Origin: an uncultured Porphyromonadaceae bacterium
GTDB taxonomy: Bacteria; Bacteroidota; Bacteroidia; Bacteroidales; Muribaculaceae
Length of the DNA stretch: 38,008 nt
Direction of reading: 5' to 3'
Assembly (NCBI GenBank): GCA_905198125.1
Contig: CAJKBH010000032.1
Location: 1-38,008, forward strand
The position numbers and the translations under genes were made by a program. The notes under the pieces are model-generated. The model did not search any database, was not told the origin of the DNA, and was given only the letters and a program-made list of their open reading frames with translations. Each line of letters starts with the position of its first letter. Within the stretch, counting starts at the first letter, position 1. Shown in pieces: positions 37,470 through 38,008 of this stretch.

Positions 37470-38008
37470 ATGCGTCCGAATTTCAAAGACATAGATATAA
37501 ATAAAGTAGTGATCGCCAAGGATCACAAGCCCGCTGCGGCGCAGGAATGGATGACCGCGGAGCTGATTCCCGTGAAGCCCGTCTATACCGAGGCCGACCT
37601 GGAGGGCATGGAGCATCTGAACTTCGTGTCGGGTCTTCCTCCCTTCCTGCGTGGCCCGTACAGCGCCATGTACCCGTTGCGTCCCTGGACCATCCGTCAG
37701 TACGCCGGATTCTCCACCGCCGCCGAGTCCAACGCATTCTACCGCCGCAACCTGGCTTCCGGCCAAAAGGGTCTGTCGGTAGCGTTCGACCTCCCGACTC
37801 ACCGCGGTTATGACGCCGACCACGAGCGCGTCGTCGGTGACGTGGGTAAGGCCGGTGTGTCCATCTGCTCGGTTGAGGACATGAAGGTGCTGTTCGACGG
37901 CATACCCTTGAACAAGATGTCGGTGTCCATGACCATGAACGGTGCCGTGCTGCCCGTGCTGGCGTTCTACATCAACGCCGGTCTGGAGCAGGGCGCGAGC
38001 CTCGAGGA
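37470..38008 (+). CDS. mutB: Methylmalonyl-CoA mutase large (alpha) subunit, 5' part
   Basis: The first 179 codons of the catalytic subunit; the gene runs off the end of the window. The start reads MRPNFKDIDINKVVIAKDHK, followed by the family's substrate-binding opening: GLPPFLRGPYSAMYPLRPWTIRQYAGFSTA (with the Tyr and Arg residues that hold CoA and substrate), SVAFDLPTHRGYDADH and VSMTMNGAVLPVLAFYI. Full-length proteins have about 715 residues with a C-terminal B12 domain. The 1 bp gap to mutA indicates translational coupling and a heterodimer. Confidence 0.95.
   Translation, partial: MRPNFKDIDINKVVIAKDHKPAAAQEWMTAELIPVKPVYTEADLEGMEHLNFVSGLPPFLRGPYSAMYPLRPWTIRQYAGFSTAAESNAFYRRNLASGQKGLSVAFDLPTHRGYDADHERVVGDVGKAGVSICSVEDMKVLFDGIPLNKMSVSMTMNGAVLPVLAFYINAGLEQGASLE

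Noticed and set aside
1..38008. CRISPR arrays, tRNA or rRNA genes, complete insertion sequences
   Set aside because: No regularly spaced short repeats, tRNA-like T-loops, rRNA segments or transposase motifs were seen on either strand.

Overview
The window looks like a chromosomal segment from a member of the Bacteroidales, most probably a gut lineage such as Muribaculaceae. The evidence is repeated use of the Bacteroidetes promoter pattern (TTTG, about 20 bp, TAnnTTTG), near absence of Shine-Dalgarno sites, a DUF6377-type membrane regulator, and a mutA-mutB methylmalonyl-CoA mutase pair next to a Bacteroidetes-type FtsE-like ATPase, radA and mdh. Most genes are GC-rich. Two stretches, about 22.1-25.5 kb and 29.4-31.1 kb, are clearly AT-rich and look like later arrivals.

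Layout. 1-9.4 kb: an end of a dispersed palindromic repeat, a DUF6377/TPR regulator, a GH3 beta-glucosidase-like enzyme, a secreted leucine-rich-repeat protein, a small membrane protein, and a minus-strand pair of a six-hairpin glycosidase-like enzyme and an ion channel with an odd selectivity filter. 9.5-20.4 kb: seven tightly spaced or overlapping genes behind a consensus promoter form an apparently single operon. They encode a helical protein, a multi-zinc-ribbon protein, a transmembrane Hanks-type Ser/Thr kinase, a 1136-residue protein with four AAA modules of CbbX/SpoVK type, a zinc-ribbon FHA protein, a PP2C phosphatase and a Sel1-repeat protein. This kinase/FHA/phosphatase/AAA set is the most interesting system in the window. 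I do not recognise it as a named one.

20.4-26.5 kb: an AAA-ATPase/PD-(D/E)XK (DUF1703-type) gene with its own consensus promoter, a gene-poor stretch with a possible structured RNA, five or six AT-rich small unknown genes (one with an ExoX C-terminal-like domain), and a minus-strand DUF1848 plus methyltransferase pair. 26.7-28.6 kb: a compact lysis-like cassette (holin-like protein, Amidase_3 endolysin, lipoprotein with a C-terminal membrane anchor resembling a unimolecular spanin), interrupted by a full copy of the palindromic repeat. 28.8-31.3 kb: a small lipoprotein, a structured non-coding RNA with its own promoter and terminator (possibly 6S-like), and two secreted proteins, one with DnaJ-like zinc motifs, flanked by direct repeats of about 54 bp. 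31.4-38.0 kb: core genes mdh (minus) and radA (plus) with overlapping divergent promoters, a small lipoprotein, an FtsE-like ABC ATPase, mutA, and the first 179 codons of mutB, which runs off the end.

All calls come from reading the sequence. Family names rest on motif recognition; no database search was run.
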